Assembly (NCBI RefSeq): GCF_029953285.1
Contig: NZ_JASAOI010000017.1
Coordinates: 1 to 64,000, forward strand
Direction of reading: 5' to 3'
Source of the DNA: Yinghuangia seranimata
GTDB lineage: Bacteria > Actinomycetota > Actinomycetes > Streptomycetales > Streptomycetaceae
Length of the DNA: 64,000 bases
Each line of letters begins with the position of its first letter. Within the stretch, counting starts at the first letter, position 1. Both the position numbers and the translations under genes were made by a program. Positions 44,677-53,093 of the stretch are shown in pieces. A model generated the notes under the pieces. It worked only from the letters and a program-made list of their open reading frames with translations. It did not search any database and was not told the DNA's origin.

Positions 44677-45581
44677 GCGTTCCGGCCGGCGGGCGGGCCG
44701 GTGAGCGGTTGGCTCACCGGCCGCCCCGCGCCGTACGGGTCCGGGGCCGCGTCCGGCGCCGCCCACGACGTGAGCAGTTGGAGGGCCGCCTCGGTCGGGC
44801 CGTCCGGCTCGGGTTCGAGGGTGACCAGGCGCTGCCGTGCGTCGCCGGGGAGTTCGAGGTTCTCGTACCGGAACGTCAGTACACCGACGGCCGGGTGCCG
44901 GAAGCTCTTCGTGCCGTGTGCGCGGACCGCCACGTCGCCGCGCGCCCACAGGCCGGCGAATTCCAGGCTTCCCTCGCGCAGTTCGGCGAGCAGCCGGGCG
45001 AGCTCGCGGTCGGCGGGGAAGCGCCCTGCGACCGAACGGAGTTGGCCGACGGTCGCGGACGCCACGTCGTCCCACTCCACGTAGAAGTCGCGCCCGGCCG
45101 GGTCGAGGAACAGGAACCGCGCGAGGTTCGGCATGCCGCCCGGAGCCGTGGCGAACGGGCCGAACAGGCGGCGGGCGAGCGGGTTCAGGGCCAGCACGTC
45201 GAACCGGTCGCCGACCACCATCGCCGGGACCGAGACCCGGCCGAGCAGACTCGCGAGCTCGGGCCGCACCACCGCCGCGTCCGGCGCGGCCGGCTCCGCC
45301 GCCTTCGGCGGCCGTGCCAGCCTGCGCAGGTGGTCGCGCTCGGTGGGTGTCAGGGACAGGGCGTCCGCGAGCGCGTCGAGGATCGCGTCGGACGGATGCC
45401 GCGCCCGGCCCTGCTCCAGGCGCTGGTAGTACTCGACGCTGATCCCCGCCAGGTGCGCGAGTTCCTCGCGGCGCAGGCCCGCGACCCGGCGCCGGGTACC
45501 CGCGCGCAGCCCCGCGGCCTCCGGGGTGATCCGGGCGCGCCGCGCCTTGAGGAATCCGCCCAGGTCCTGACGATCGTCCAT
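44673..45581 (-). CDS. XRE-family regulator with MmyB-like ligand domain
   Basis: A 302-residue repressor-type protein. The helix-turn-helix is in LGGFLKARRARITPE...RRVAGLRREELAHLAGISVEYYQRLEQGRARHPSDAILDALADAL. The C-terminal ~180 residues (MVVGDRFDVLALNPLARRLFGPF...WARGDVAVRAHGTKSFRHPAVGVLTFRYENLELPGD) match the MmyB-like PAS-type ligand domain. It is divergent from the dienelactone hydrolase operon, its likely target. The stop codon overlaps that of icmF on the other strand by 4 nt (CTAG). Weak ribosome binding site at ATG 45581. Confidence 0.92.
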   Translation of the reverse strand: MDDRQDLGGFLKARRARITPEAAGLRAGTRRRVAGLRREELAHLAGISVEYYQRLEQGRARHPSDAILDALADALSLTPTERDHLRRLARPPKAAEPAAPDAAVVRPELASLLGRVSVPAMVVGDRFDVLALNPLARRLFGPFATAPGGMPNLARFLFLDPAGRDFYVEWDDVASATVGQLRSVAGRFPADRELARLLAELREGSLEFAGLWARGDVAVRAHGTKSFRHPAVGVLTFRYENLELPGDARQRLVTLEPEPDGPTEAALQLLTSWAAPDAAPDPYGAGRPVSQPLTGPPAGRNA

Positions 45582-45788
45582 GCCCGCCAGTATGCCGAGC
45601 GGCGCCGCGCGCAGCGTGGCCCTGCGAGTACCCGGAAAACCAGGGACCTGGGTACGTCCGGACGGGCCCGGCAGGCTCGGTGGCGTCGCCGGAGCGGCCG
45701 GCCGCGGCAGGACGCGGAGCCGGTCCGGCGCCCTCCCGACCGCCTTGTGCCGCCGCCGCGCGGCCGCCCAACGAACCGAGGCCCGCCC
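45582..45788. promoter_or_regulatory. Divergent operator region, XRE regulator / hydrolase operon
   Basis: Nested inverted repeats lie at 45628-45655: outer arms GTACCC...GGGTAC (16-nt spacer) and an inner CCAGG-GA-CCTGG at 45640-45651. They are placed where the XRE regulator could control both genes. GAGG eight bases before ATG 45789 is the ribosome binding site. Confidence 0.5.
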
Positions 45789-46535
45789 ATGTGCCACACC
45801 ACCGACAGCTGCCCGCCCGCTTCCCCCGTCGTGACCGGCGGCATCGCCGACAGCGGCGGTTTCGAGCTCGGCGCCGCGGACGGCAACCGCTTCCGCGCCT
45901 TCCACGCCGCGCCGACCGAGCCCAACGGCCGCGCGATCGTGCTGCTCCCTGACCTGCGCGGCCTGCACCCGTTCTACGAGGCGCTCGCCGGCCGCTTCGC
46001 CGAGGCCGGGTTCGACACGCTCGTGATCGACTTCTACGGCCGCACCGCCGGCACCGGACCGCGCGACGACGACTTCGACGGCATGGCGCACCTCCCGCTG
46101 CTGGAGCCCGCACACGTCGAGGCCGACGCCGCCGCGGCCGTCGCCTGGCTGCGCGAACGCGGCCACGGCACCGTCTTCAGCGTCGGCTTCTGCCTCGGCG
46201 GCGGCTACTCGTGGCGGCTGGCCGCGGCCGGGCTCGGACTCGCCGGAGCCGTGGGCTTCTACGGGCCGCCGCGCTTCTTCGGTGACCGCACCGACGCTCT
46301 GGCGGCGCCCCTGCTCATGCTGCTGGCCGGGGACGACGTGGCCACCGGGCAGGCCGAGTTCGACGCGCTGGCGGCGGGGTTCGCCGCGGCCGGCAAGCCG
46401 TACGAGATGCACGTGTACGAGGGCGCCCCGCACTCGTTCTTCGACGCCGCCTACGCGGACTGGCGCGAGGCCTGCGACGACGCCTGGCACCGGCTCGTCG
46501 ACTTCACCGAGCGCCACGCGGCGGCCGCGGCATGA
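45789..46535 (+). CDS. Dienelactone hydrolase family protein
   Basis: A 248-residue alpha/beta hydrolase of the DLH family. The nucleophile is Cys135 in GFCLGGGY. The Asp lies in LLAGDDVATG and the His in GAPHSFFD, completing a Cys-Asp-His triad. Such enzymes open lactone rings in aromatic breakdown or act as general carboxyl esterases. It is first in an operon, overlapping the next gene by 4 nt (ATGA), and divergent from the XRE regulator. Confidence 0.92.
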   Translation: MCHTTDSCPPASPVVTGGIADSGGFELGAADGNRFRAFHAAPTEPNGRAIVLLPDLRGLHPFYEALAGRFAEAGFDTLVIDFYGRTAGTGPRDDDFDGMAHLPLLEPAHVEADAAAAVAWLRERGHGTVFSVGFCLGGGYSWRLAAAGLGLAGAVGFYGPPRFFGDRTDALAAPLLMLLAGDDVATGQAEFDALAAGFAAAGKPYEMHVYEGAPHSFFDAAYADWREACDDAWHRLVDFTERHAAAAA

Positions 46536-47479
46536 GCCGGCCGACAACGGGAGCCGCCGACGACAGGTACGCGCGCGGCCTCGCGCGGCAGGCCGAGCTC
46601 GGCGGCCCCGGAGCCGCACGCGCCCAGGCGTACGACGCGCTCGCCGACATCGCGCCCGATCTGCGGCGCCTCGCCCTTGAGTTCGCGTACGGCGACATCC
46701 ACGCCCGCCCCGGCCTGGACGCCGGCCGCCGCGAACTCGTCGTCCTGGGCGCGCTGATCGCCCTCGGCGGTGTCGAACCGCAGTTGGAGGCCCACCTCGG
46801 GTCCGCGCTCGGCGCCGGACTGACGGCGCCCGCGCTGGTCGAGGCGATCCTCCAGGCGCTGCCCTACGCCGGGTTCCCCCGGGTGTTCGCGGCCATGGGC
46901 GTCGCCCGCCGCGTCTTCGCCGAGCGCGGGCTGCTGCCGGTTGCGGCGTCCTCGCACGACGCCCCCTGCCCCCCGAAGACCCCCTGCTCCGAGGAGACTT
47001 CCGTGAGCCGGCCCGCACACCCCGACACCGACCGGAACGCCGTCGTCGACCTGGCGTCGCGCATGATGCACCTGATCGACACCCGCGACTGGGAGCGGCT
47101 CGGCGACGTCTTCGCCGACCGGGTCCTGCTGGACTACACGAGCCTGTTCGGCGGCGAGCCGGAGGAGTTGGCGCCCACGGCGATCGTCGCGAACTGGTCG
47201 GCGCTGCTGGGCGCGTTCGACGCTACGCAGCACCTGCTCGCGAACCAGCTGGTCTCGGTGGACGGCGACCAGGGCGAACTGACCGCCGCGTTCCAGGCCA
47301 CGCACCGGCTCGCGAACCCCTTCGGGTCGCCGCTGTGGACGCTGGGCGGGACGTACCGCGTCGGCGTGGTCCGGGTGGCCGACACCTGGCGTGTCGACCG
47401 CCTGGTCATGACCGCGACCTGGGCGGACGGCAACAAGGACCTGCTCGCCCTGGCGACCGCGTCCGCGGCGGCTGCCTGA
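46532..47479 (+). CDS. Carboxymuconolactone decarboxylase-like / NTF2-like (SnoaL) fusion protein
   Basis: 315 residues in one frame. Residues ~1-140 are CMD/AhpD-like (LARQAELGGPGAARAQAYDALADIAPDLRRL...RRELVVLGALIALGGVEPQLEAHLGSALGAGLT...EAILQALPYAGFPRVFAA). Residues ~165-305 are a SnoaL/NTF2-like barrel (NAVVDLASRMMHLIDTRDWERLGDVFADRVLLDYTSLFGG). The linker has no fold, but its DNA contains GAGGAG (46991-46996) six bases before an in-frame GTG (47003, reading VSRPAHPD), so the second domain can probably also be made alone. The two domains are normally separate genes. Coupled to the DLH gene. Confidence 0.85.
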   Translation: MSRPTTGAADDRYARGLARQAELGGPGAARAQAYDALADIAPDLRRLALEFAYGDIHARPGLDAGRRELVVLGALIALGGVEPQLEAHLGSALGAGLTAPALVEAILQALPYAGFPRVFAAMGVARRVFAERGLLPVAASSHDAPCPPKTPCSEETSVSRPAHPDTDRNAVVDLASRMMHLIDTRDWERLGDVFADRVLLDYTSLFGGEPEELAPTAIVANWSALLGAFDATQHLLANQLVSVDGDQGELTAAFQATHRLANPFGSPLWTLGGTYRVGVVRVADTWRVDRLVMTATWADGNKDLLALATASAAAA

Positions 47480-47480
47480 G

Positions 47481-47954
47481 CTACGCCTGACCGCCCCCGG
47501 CCAGGCGCGCTGCCTGGTCCCGGCCGACCGCGGCGGCCTTGCGCAAGTAGTCGGCGATCAGCCGCAGTTCGTCGTCCGAGTAGCTGTCGAGCACAGCGAC
47601 GAAGGCCCTCCCCGGCTCGTCCCACGCCGCCCCGATCCGCGCCCGGGCCTCGGGTGCCAGCGCCACCAGCTGGCGCCTGCGGTCGTGCGGGTCAGGGTGG
47701 CGTTCGACCAGTCCGGCCTTCACCATGCGGTCGACGAGCCGGGTCGCCGAGCCGGACGTCAGCCCCGTCAGGCGCGCGACGTCGCCGACACTGACCGGAG
47801 CCGACTCCAGGTCCAGCAGCGAGACGCACTGCAGGTCGGTCGGGTGCAGCCCCAGATGGTCGGCCATCGCCTGGTTGAACAGCATGTAGTCGGCGTAGTG
47901 CCGCTGACTGTCGTCCGCCACCTGCTCCAACAGCCGCGCACGGGTGGTTGACAC
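47481..47954 (-). CDS. MarR-family transcriptional regulator
   Basis: A 157-residue winged-helix protein: QCVSLLDLESAPVSVGDVARLTGLTSGSATRLVDRMVKAGLVERHPDPHDRRRQLVALAPEA shows the recognition helix and the DxRxR wing. GTG 47954 is preceded by GGGAGG. It lies 1 nt from the convergent fusion gene and is divergent from the NmrA-like reductase, with two palindromes in the shared promoter, the standard arrangement for MarR autoregulation plus control of the neighbour. Confidence 0.94.
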   Translation of the reverse strand: MSTTRARLLEQVADDSQRHYADYMLFNQAMADHLGLHPTDLQCVSLLDLESAPVSVGDVARLTGLTSGSATRLVDRMVKAGLVERHPDPHDRRRQLVALAPEARARIGAAWDEPGRAFVAVLDSYSDDELRLIADYLRKAAAVGRDQAARLAGGGQA

Positions 47955-47976
47955 TCCGCACCTCCCTGCCTAGATT

Positions 47977-48017
47977 TATCTGCGTTACGCAGATACTTCT
48001 CAACGCAGAAGCTGCGT
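47977..48017. promoter_or_regulatory. Two MarR-type operators
   Basis: TATCTGCGTTACGCAGATA (47977-47995, perfect 19-nt palindrome) and ACGCAGAAGCTGCGT (48003-48017, 6-bp arms) share the half-site CTGCGT/ACGCAG. They lie between the divergent MarR and reductase genes. Confidence 0.75.
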
Positions 48018-48052
48018 CACACATCATGCTACCGCTCCGAAGGAGACCTCTC

Positions 48053-48871
48053 GTGACCGTCCTCGTCACCGGCGCCCGCGGCGCCGTCGCCCGCCACCTC
48101 ATGCGCCTGCTCGACGAACGCGGCATCGCCTACCGCGCCGCGTCCGCCACCCCGTCGGACACCGCCGTCGCCTGCAACCTCAACGACCCGGCCACCTTCG
48201 CCGCCGCCCTCGACGGCGTCGAGTCGGTGTTCCTGTACGCCAACCCGACGCACATCGACGCGTTCCTCAAAGAGGCCGCCGCCGCGGGCGTCCAGCACAT
48301 CGTGCTGCTGTCGTCGTCCGCGGTCCTCGCCCCCGACGCGTCCGTCAACGTCATGGCGAAGTCCCACCTCGACGTCGAGACCGCCCTCGTCGCCTCGCCG
48401 ATCCGCGGCACGCTGCTGCGCCCCGGCTCGTTCGCGTCCAACGCCGGGGCGTGGGCCTGGTCGATCCGCTCCGGCGCGCCGGTGAGCCTGCCGTACCCGG
48501 GTGCCCACAACGACCCGATCCACGAGGCCGACGTCGCCGAATGCGCGCTCGCCGTCCTCACCGACCCGGCGCTCGCCGGCCGCGCCTACACGCTCACCGG
48601 CCCGGAGTCCGTCGACTTCACGACGCAGATCGCCACGCTCGCGCGCGTCACCGGCACCGACATCGCGACCGCGCACGTCACCCGCGACGCGTGGAAGACC
48701 GCGATGGCCGACTACATCCCGGCGCAGTACGCCGACGCGCTGCTCGACTGGTGGGAGTCCAACGACGGCAAGCCGGTCGACCTGACGGACTCCGTCGCCG
48801 CCCTCACCGGGCACGCCCCGCGCGACTTCGCCACCTGGGCCGCCGACCACCGCGCGGACTTCACCGCCTGA
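48053..48871 (+). CDS. NAD(P)-binding NmrA-like reductase
   Basis: A 272-residue atypical short-chain dehydrogenase of the NmrA/QOR2 type. The N-terminal MTVLVTGARGAVARHLMRLL is the dinucleotide-binding loop. SVFLYANP and HIVLLSSSAV are typical, and the Tyr-Lys catalytic pair of classic SDRs is not evident. It may be a quinone or NADPH sensor/reductase. GTG 48053 has AAGGAG seven or eight bases upstream; the longer frame runs back through the operators and is rejected. Likely controlled by the adjacent MarR protein. Confidence 0.9.
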   Translation: MTVLVTGARGAVARHLMRLLDERGIAYRAASATPSDTAVACNLNDPATFAAALDGVESVFLYANPTHIDAFLKEAAAAGVQHIVLLSSSAVLAPDASVNVMAKSHLDVETALVASPIRGTLLRPGSFASNAGAWAWSIRSGAPVSLPYPGAHNDPIHEADVAECALAVLTDPALAGRAYTLTGPESVDFTTQIATLARVTGTDIATAHVTRDAWKTAMADYIPAQYADALLDWWESNDGKPVDLTDSVAALTGHAPRDFATWAADHRADFTA

Positions 48872-48900
48872 CCGGCGGGCGCGCTCCGCGCCCGCCCGGT
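48871..48900 (+). terminator. Terminator after the NmrA-like gene
   Basis: A 12-bp stem with a one-base bulge (ACCGGCGGGCGCG with GCGCCCGCCCGGT) and a short CTCC loop directly follows the stop codon. Confidence 0.65.
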
Positions 48901-48934
48901 CGCACCACCCGCGCCTGTTCGCGCCTACCCGCGC

Positions 48935-49492
48935 CTACCCGCGCCCCAGCATCCGCCTGGCCGCGTCCCGCAGCGACGCGTAGTGCTCCGGGTCCCGCCA
49001 CACCCACGGCTGCAGGCCGACCATCTCCCCGATCCGCTGGACGAACAGCTCAGCGGTCGGCTCCGGGCCCGCGCCGAAGTTCAGGTGCCCGTCCTTGGCC
49101 CACTCGCCGACGACCGTCGCCGTGCCGCCGTCGAGCGTCCTCGTGAACTCCAAGGTGAAGTACCGGGCTTCGAGCGTCTTCGGGAAGAGCGCGGCCGTGA
49201 AGTACGCCTCCGTCATCCGCTCCGGCGCCGGAAACGCCATGACCGCGAGCATCTCGTCGCCGGGTCCCCAGTAGAGCGTCGACCCGAGGCCGTCGGGCGC
49301 CAGCCGCTCCTCCTCGGGGAGTTTGTCGCCCTCGCCCTGCCAGATCCGCCCGAGCAGTTCGTCCAAGAGCCCGGCGAGCGCGAACGCCGCCAGGTCCGTG
49401 GGCTGCTGCAAGGCGATGGCACGCACCACGCCGTGCGCGACCGTGTAGTGGTGTCCGCGCGGGCGGCCGGCCGCCCAGTCCGAAGTCGTCAC
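48935..49492 (-). CDS. Hypothetical soluble protein
   Basis: A 185-residue protein, MTTSDWAAGRPRGHHYTVAHGVVRAIALQQPTDLAAFALAGLLDELLGRIWQGEG, with an alpha/beta C-terminal half containing LYWGPGDEMLAVMAFPAPERMTEAYFTAALFPKTLEARYFTLE. No signal peptide, membrane helix or known motif was recognised. GTG 49492 has GGGGGA nine bases upstream. It stands downstream of the MFS gene, in the same direction with a ~97-nt gap. Confidence 0.65.
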   Translation of the reverse strand: MTTSDWAAGRPRGHHYTVAHGVVRAIALQQPTDLAAFALAGLLDELLGRIWQGEGDKLPEEERLAPDGLGSTLYWGPGDEMLAVMAFPAPERMTEAYFTAALFPKTLEARYFTLEFTRTLDGGTATVVGEWAKDGHLNFGAGPEPTAELFVQRIGEMVGLQPWVWRDPEHYASLRDAARRMLGRG

Positions 49493-49589
49493 GTCGTCCG
49501 GTCCCCCTGCCGGCGGCACCTGCGGCCGCCCGGCCACAGCGTAGGCCTGCCCCACCGGTCCCCACAGAGGGCGAACCCTCAAGCCCGGC

Positions 49590-50888
49590 TCAAGCCTTCG
49601 CCTTCACCCGCAGCACGTTCGCGCCCACGATCAGGCCGAACGACAGGGCCGTCACGACACCGAACGACACCACCAACGACGTCGCGTGCGCCAGGCCGCC
49701 GATCAGCGACGGGGCGACCAGGCCCGACGAGTACGTGACCGTCGCGACGCCCGCGATGGCCTGGCTCGGGTTGGGGCCGCTGCGGGCCGCCGCCGCGAAC
49801 GCCAGCGGGACCACGACCGCACAGCCGAGGCCGAGCAGCGCGAACCCGGTGATCGCCAACGCCGGACCCGGTGCCAGCACCACCAACAGGCCGCCCGCGG
49901 TGGACAGGACGCCGCCGGCCCGCACCGTCAGCACCCCGCCGAAGCGGTCCACCACGCGGTCGCCCGCGAGCCGGGCCACCGCCATCATGAGCGCGAACGC
50001 CGTCGTGGTCGCGGCCGCGAGGCCCGCCCCGGTGTCGATCACGTCCTTCAGGTAGACCGCCGACCAGTCCAGGCTGGCGCCCTCCGCGAACACCGCGCAG
50101 AAGCTGATCATGCCGATCAGCAGCGCCGACTTCGGCGGCAGCGCGAAGTGCGGCGGGGCCTCCTCGTCCGGCTCGGGCCGGACGTCGAGCACCGCACGCG
50201 AGACCAGCAGGCCGATCACCAGCAGGACGCCGGAGGCGACCGCCTGGTGCAGGCGCGCGTCGACGTCGAGGTGCGCCGCGAGCGTGCCGACGGCGGAGCC
50301 GACCAGCACGCCGACGCTCCACATCCCGTGCAGGCCCGACATGATCGACCGGCCGAGCCGGTTCTCGGTCTCCACGCCGAGCGCGTTCATCGCGACGTCG
50401 GGCATCCCGGCCGCGGCGCCGTACATGAACAGGGCGATGCACAGCACCACCAGGTTCGGGGCCAGCGCCGGGAGGACGAGCGCGAGCGTCCATCCGCTCA
50501 GCAGGATCCGCAGCGCGCGGCGGGCGCCGAGCCGGTGGCTGATCGCGGCGGCGAGCGGCATCGCGAGCGACGCCCCGATCGCCGGGAACGCGAGGGCGAG
50601 CCCGAGCTGGCCCGGGCCGATGCCCGTGTGGTCCTGGATCCACGGCACGCGGGTGGCGAAGTTGCCGGTCACCGCGCCGTGCACGGCGAACACGGCGGCG
50701 ATCGCCCACCGGGCCCGGACGAGCCGGGCCCGGTCGGTCCCGTCGCCCGAGGTCTCCCCTGTGGTGACGCGCGGCGCGTCGAGCCCCACCCCGTGTGGAG
50801 CTTCCGCGCCGCGCGCCACCAGGCCCTCCCCGGGGGCGGCCTCCTCCGCGGCGGCCCGCCCGTCTTCCGTGGTCCCGATGTCGGTCAC
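49590..50888 (-). CDS. MFS transporter
   Basis: A 432-residue major facilitator protein with twelve predicted helices after a ~50-residue polar N-terminus. The loop 2-3 motif is degenerate (ISHRLGARRALR), and GDRVVDRFGG between helices 8 and 9 is the second-half copy. Similar proteins are annotated as sugar or fucose-like permeases or drug exporters; the substrate is unknown. GTG 50888 with GGAGGGG is the start and overlaps the stop of a small upstream ORF (GTGA). It is divergent from a ROK regulator. Confidence 0.9.
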   Translation of the reverse strand: MTDIGTTEDGRAAAEEAAPGEGLVARGAEAPHGVGLDAPRVTTGETSGDGTDRARLVRARWAIAAVFAVHGAVTGNFATRVPWIQDHTGIGPGQLGLALAFPAIGASLAMPLAAAISHRLGARRALRILLSGWTLALVLPALAPNLVVLCIALFMYGAAAGMPDVAMNALGVETENRLGRSIMSGLHGMWSVGVLVGSAVGTLAAHLDVDARLHQAVASGVLLVIGLLVSRAVLDVRPEPDEEAPPHFALPPKSALLIGMISFCAVFAEGASLDWSAVYLKDVIDTGAGLAAATTTAFALMMAVARLAGDRVVDRFGGVLTVRAGGVLSTAGGLLVVLAPGPALAITGFALLGLGCAVVVPLAFAAAARSGPNPSQAIAGVATVTYSSGLVAPSLIGGLAHATSLVVSFGVVTALSFGLIVGANVLRVKAKA

Positions 50889-51166
50889 CGACGCCCCTCC
50901 GTGCCGCACCGCAGGTCCGCGTCGGCCGGGTCCGCGTCACCGGCGACCGGGTCGGCCTCCCAGACGTGGACCCGGTCTCGGCCGCGCGGCGTCCTTCGCC
51001 GCCGCACTCGGCCGGCGTGCGGCTCGTCGGCCACGCGCGGGCCGGGCGTCGGGGTGACGGCGGCGACGCCGGTGGAGCCGCCGATGCCGAACTCCCGTCC
51101 CTTCCCGCACCGCACGGCCTGGATCGCGCCGACGATGCCGGCGGCCTGGATCGCTTCGTACGCCAT
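50885..51166 (-). CDS. Small upstream ORF coupled to the MFS gene
   Basis: A 93-residue frame, MAYEAIQAAGIVGAIQAVRCGKGREFGIGGSTG, ending in an Arg-rich then acidic tail. ATG 51166 is preceded by a strong GGGGAGGG site and its TGA overlaps the MFS GTG start. Third codon positions are mostly G/C. No family was recognised; it may be a real small protein or a translated leader that sets MFS expression. Confidence 0.5.
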   Translation of the reverse strand: MAYEAIQAAGIVGAIQAVRCGKGREFGIGGSTGVAAVTPTPGPRVADEPHAGRVRRRRTPRGRDRVHVWEADPVAGDADPADADLRCGTEGRR

Positions 51167-51247
51167 GACACCCTCCCCGGGTCGTTCTCCGTGACGGTAA
51201 ACTATCAGGAACCCTTCATGAAAGAAATATCTGCGAGGATCACCCCC
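51167..51247. promoter_or_regulatory. Divergent promoter region, MFS operon / ROK regulator
   Basis: This is an AT-enriched stretch with TTCATGAA (51215-51222, palindrome) and, on the minus strand, a direct repeat TTCATGAA / TTCCTGAT at an 11-bp interval (51204-51222). TAAACT at 51198-51203 is a possible -10 for the plus strand. GAGGA about ten bases before ATG 51248 is the ROK ribosome binding site. Confidence 0.45.
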
Positions 51248-52453
51248 ATGCCCCCCGCCTCTCCCAGCACCGCCCGGGCCCACAACGACCGGCTCGCCCT
51301 GCGGCTCCTCCAGCAGCAGGGCCCGCTGACGGCAGGGCAGCTCAAGGACCTCACCGGGCTGTCCCGCCCGACCGTGGCCGACCTCGTCGACCGCCTGCAG
51401 AGCTCGGGCCTCATCCACGACGTCGGCGAGTCCGCCACCGGCCGCCGCGGGCCCAACGCGCGGCTCTACGGCATCGTCGCCGACGTGGCGCACCTCGCCG
51501 CGCTCGACGTCCGCACCGAGACCGTCAGCGTCGTCGTCACCGACCTCCTCGGCACCCGCCTCGGCGAAGCCACCGCCCCCATCGACGCCGAAGACGGCAT
51601 CCAGGCCGCCGTCGACCAGACCCTCGCGCTCGTCGAGAGCGCCGTACGCGACGCCGGCGCCACCCGCCTGCACAGCATCGGCATCGGCGCGCCCGGCCTC
51701 ATCGACCCCGCGACCGGCGAACTCCGCCAGGCCCCCGGCCTCCCCGCGTGGCACCGCAGCCTGGCCGCCGCGCTCCGCGTGCGCCTCGGGGCCACCGTCC
51801 GGGTCGAGAACGAGACCAACCTCGCCGCGCTCGCCGAACGCCGCAACGGCGTCGCCCGCGACATCGACACCTTCGTCCTGATGTGGCTGGCCAACGGCAT
51901 CGGCGCCGCCGTCATCCTCGACGGCGAACTACGCCGCGGCGCCTCGGGCGGCGCGGGCGAACTCGGCTTCCTGCCGGTGCCCGGCACCGACGGCCTGCCC
52001 TCCCGCAACGGCTGCGAAGGCGGCTACCACTCCCTCGTCGGCAACCCCGCCGTGTGCGAACTCGCCGAACAGCACGGGCTCGGCCACCTCATCCCGTCCG
52101 TCCACAGCGCGCACGACGAGGCCGTCGAACCCCTCGGCGCCACCCTCGTCCGCGCCGCGCGCCACGCGGGCCCGGCCGGCTCCGCGTTCCTCGACGAGTT
52201 CGCGGCGCGCCTCGCACTCGGCGTCTCCGCCGTCGCCGCCGTCCTCGACCCGGGCTGCGTCGTCCTCGCCGGCGAACTCGGCCACGCCGGCGGCACCGAC
52301 CTCGCCGCCCGCGTCCAGGCGAAGGCCGCGGCCCTCTCCCCCGTCAACACCGTCGTCCGCGCCACCACCCTGGGCGGCTCCGCGATCCTCCAAGGCGCCC
52401 TCTACGCCGCCCAACAGGCCGCCCAGGACGCCCTGTTCCCCTCCGGCGACTGA
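51248..52453 (+). CDS. ROK-family transcriptional repressor
   Basis: A 401-residue regulator. The N-terminal winged helix is in NDRLALRLLQQQGPLTAGQLKDLTGLSRPTVADLVDRLQSSGLIHDVG. The ROK sugar-kinase-like domain follows, with GIGAPGLID, VRVENETNLAALAE and a GxGxG-like stretch NGIGAAVILDGELRRGASGGAGELGFLPV. In place of the usual zinc-binding CxCGxxGC it has NGCEGGYHS, so metal binding may be lost. It probably controls the divergent MFS operon in response to a sugar. ATG 51217 upstream is possible but has no good ribosome binding site. Confidence 0.92.
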   Translation: MPPASPSTARAHNDRLALRLLQQQGPLTAGQLKDLTGLSRPTVADLVDRLQSSGLIHDVGESATGRRGPNARLYGIVADVAHLAALDVRTETVSVVVTDLLGTRLGEATAPIDAEDGIQAAVDQTLALVESAVRDAGATRLHSIGIGAPGLIDPATGELRQAPGLPAWHRSLAAALRVRLGATVRVENETNLAALAERRNGVARDIDTFVLMWLANGIGAAVILDGELRRGASGGAGELGFLPVPGTDGLPSRNGCEGGYHSLVGNPAVCELAEQHGLGHLIPSVHSAHDEAVEPLGATLVRAARHAGPAGSAFLDEFAARLALGVSAVAAVLDPGCVVLAGELGHAGGTDLAARVQAKAAALSPVNTVVRATTLGGSAILQGALYAAQQAAQDALFPSGD

Positions 52454-52466
52454 CGGTAGCCCGCGC

Positions 52467-52976
52467 TCAGCCCGCGAACCGCCGTGCAGCCGCGACGTAT
52501 TGCTCTGTCACCCGGCGCTGCATCAGCCGCGTGACCGGCGCACCCAGCTTCGCCCACCACGTCCCCGGCCGGCTGAACGCCTTTACCGTGAACCAGACTT
52601 CGCCGTCGGCATCGATCTCCGCGAGGAACGCCTCCTCGCCGCGGGCCGGATGCCCCGGCAGCGTCCCGTACGCGAACCCGCCCCGCCGCGGCCCGTCGAC
52701 GACGGCCACCACCCGGCACGGCACCTTCACCCGCACCGGCCCGACCCGCGTCACACACACGACCCCGACGCCTTCGCCGACCCGCTCCCCCTCGGCCCGC
52801 ACCTCAAGGCCGGCGCCGCGCTGGACGTCCCACCGCATGATCCCGTCGACGAGCGCCCGGTACGAAGCCTCCCCGGCCCCGACCCGCACCCGCCGCTCCA
52901 CGTGCCGGTACCCCGACGGCATCGCCTCGGCGAACGTGCCCCCGACCTCGTCATACGTGAGTTCCGCGCGTGTCAT
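52467..52976 (-). CDS. DUF1990 family protein
   Basis: A 169-residue protein, MTRAELTYDEVGGTFAEAMPSGYRHVERRVRVGAG, with RWDVQRGAGLEV, CRVVAVVD and GFAYGTLPGHPARGEEAFLAEIDADGEVWFTVKAFSRPGTWWAKLGAPVTRLMQRRVTEQY. This C-terminal pattern is diagnostic of the DUF1990 (UPF0548) family. Function unknown. It converges with the ROK gene (13 nt between stops). Confidence 0.88.
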   Translation of the reverse strand: MTRAELTYDEVGGTFAEAMPSGYRHVERRVRVGAGEASYRALVDGIMRWDVQRGAGLEVRAEGERVGEGVGVVCVTRVGPVRVKVPCRVVAVVDGPRRGGFAYGTLPGHPARGEEAFLAEIDADGEVWFTVKAFSRPGTWWAKLGAPVTRLMQRRVTEQYVAAARRFAG

Positions 52977-53093
52977 GCGGCCATTCTCCCGCTCAGCCAA
53001 CCGTCTAGCCCGAAAGGGTGATCTATTCGCTTTTGCCTGCGGCACGCTCCCCACCTCTAATCTGATGGCGTCGGTCTCGACGGAGGAGGGCAT

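Noticed and set aside
47948-48052. N-terminal extension of the NmrA-like reductase
   Set aside because: It would cover both MarR operators and replace a start with a good AAGGAG site and the exact Rossmann N-terminus.
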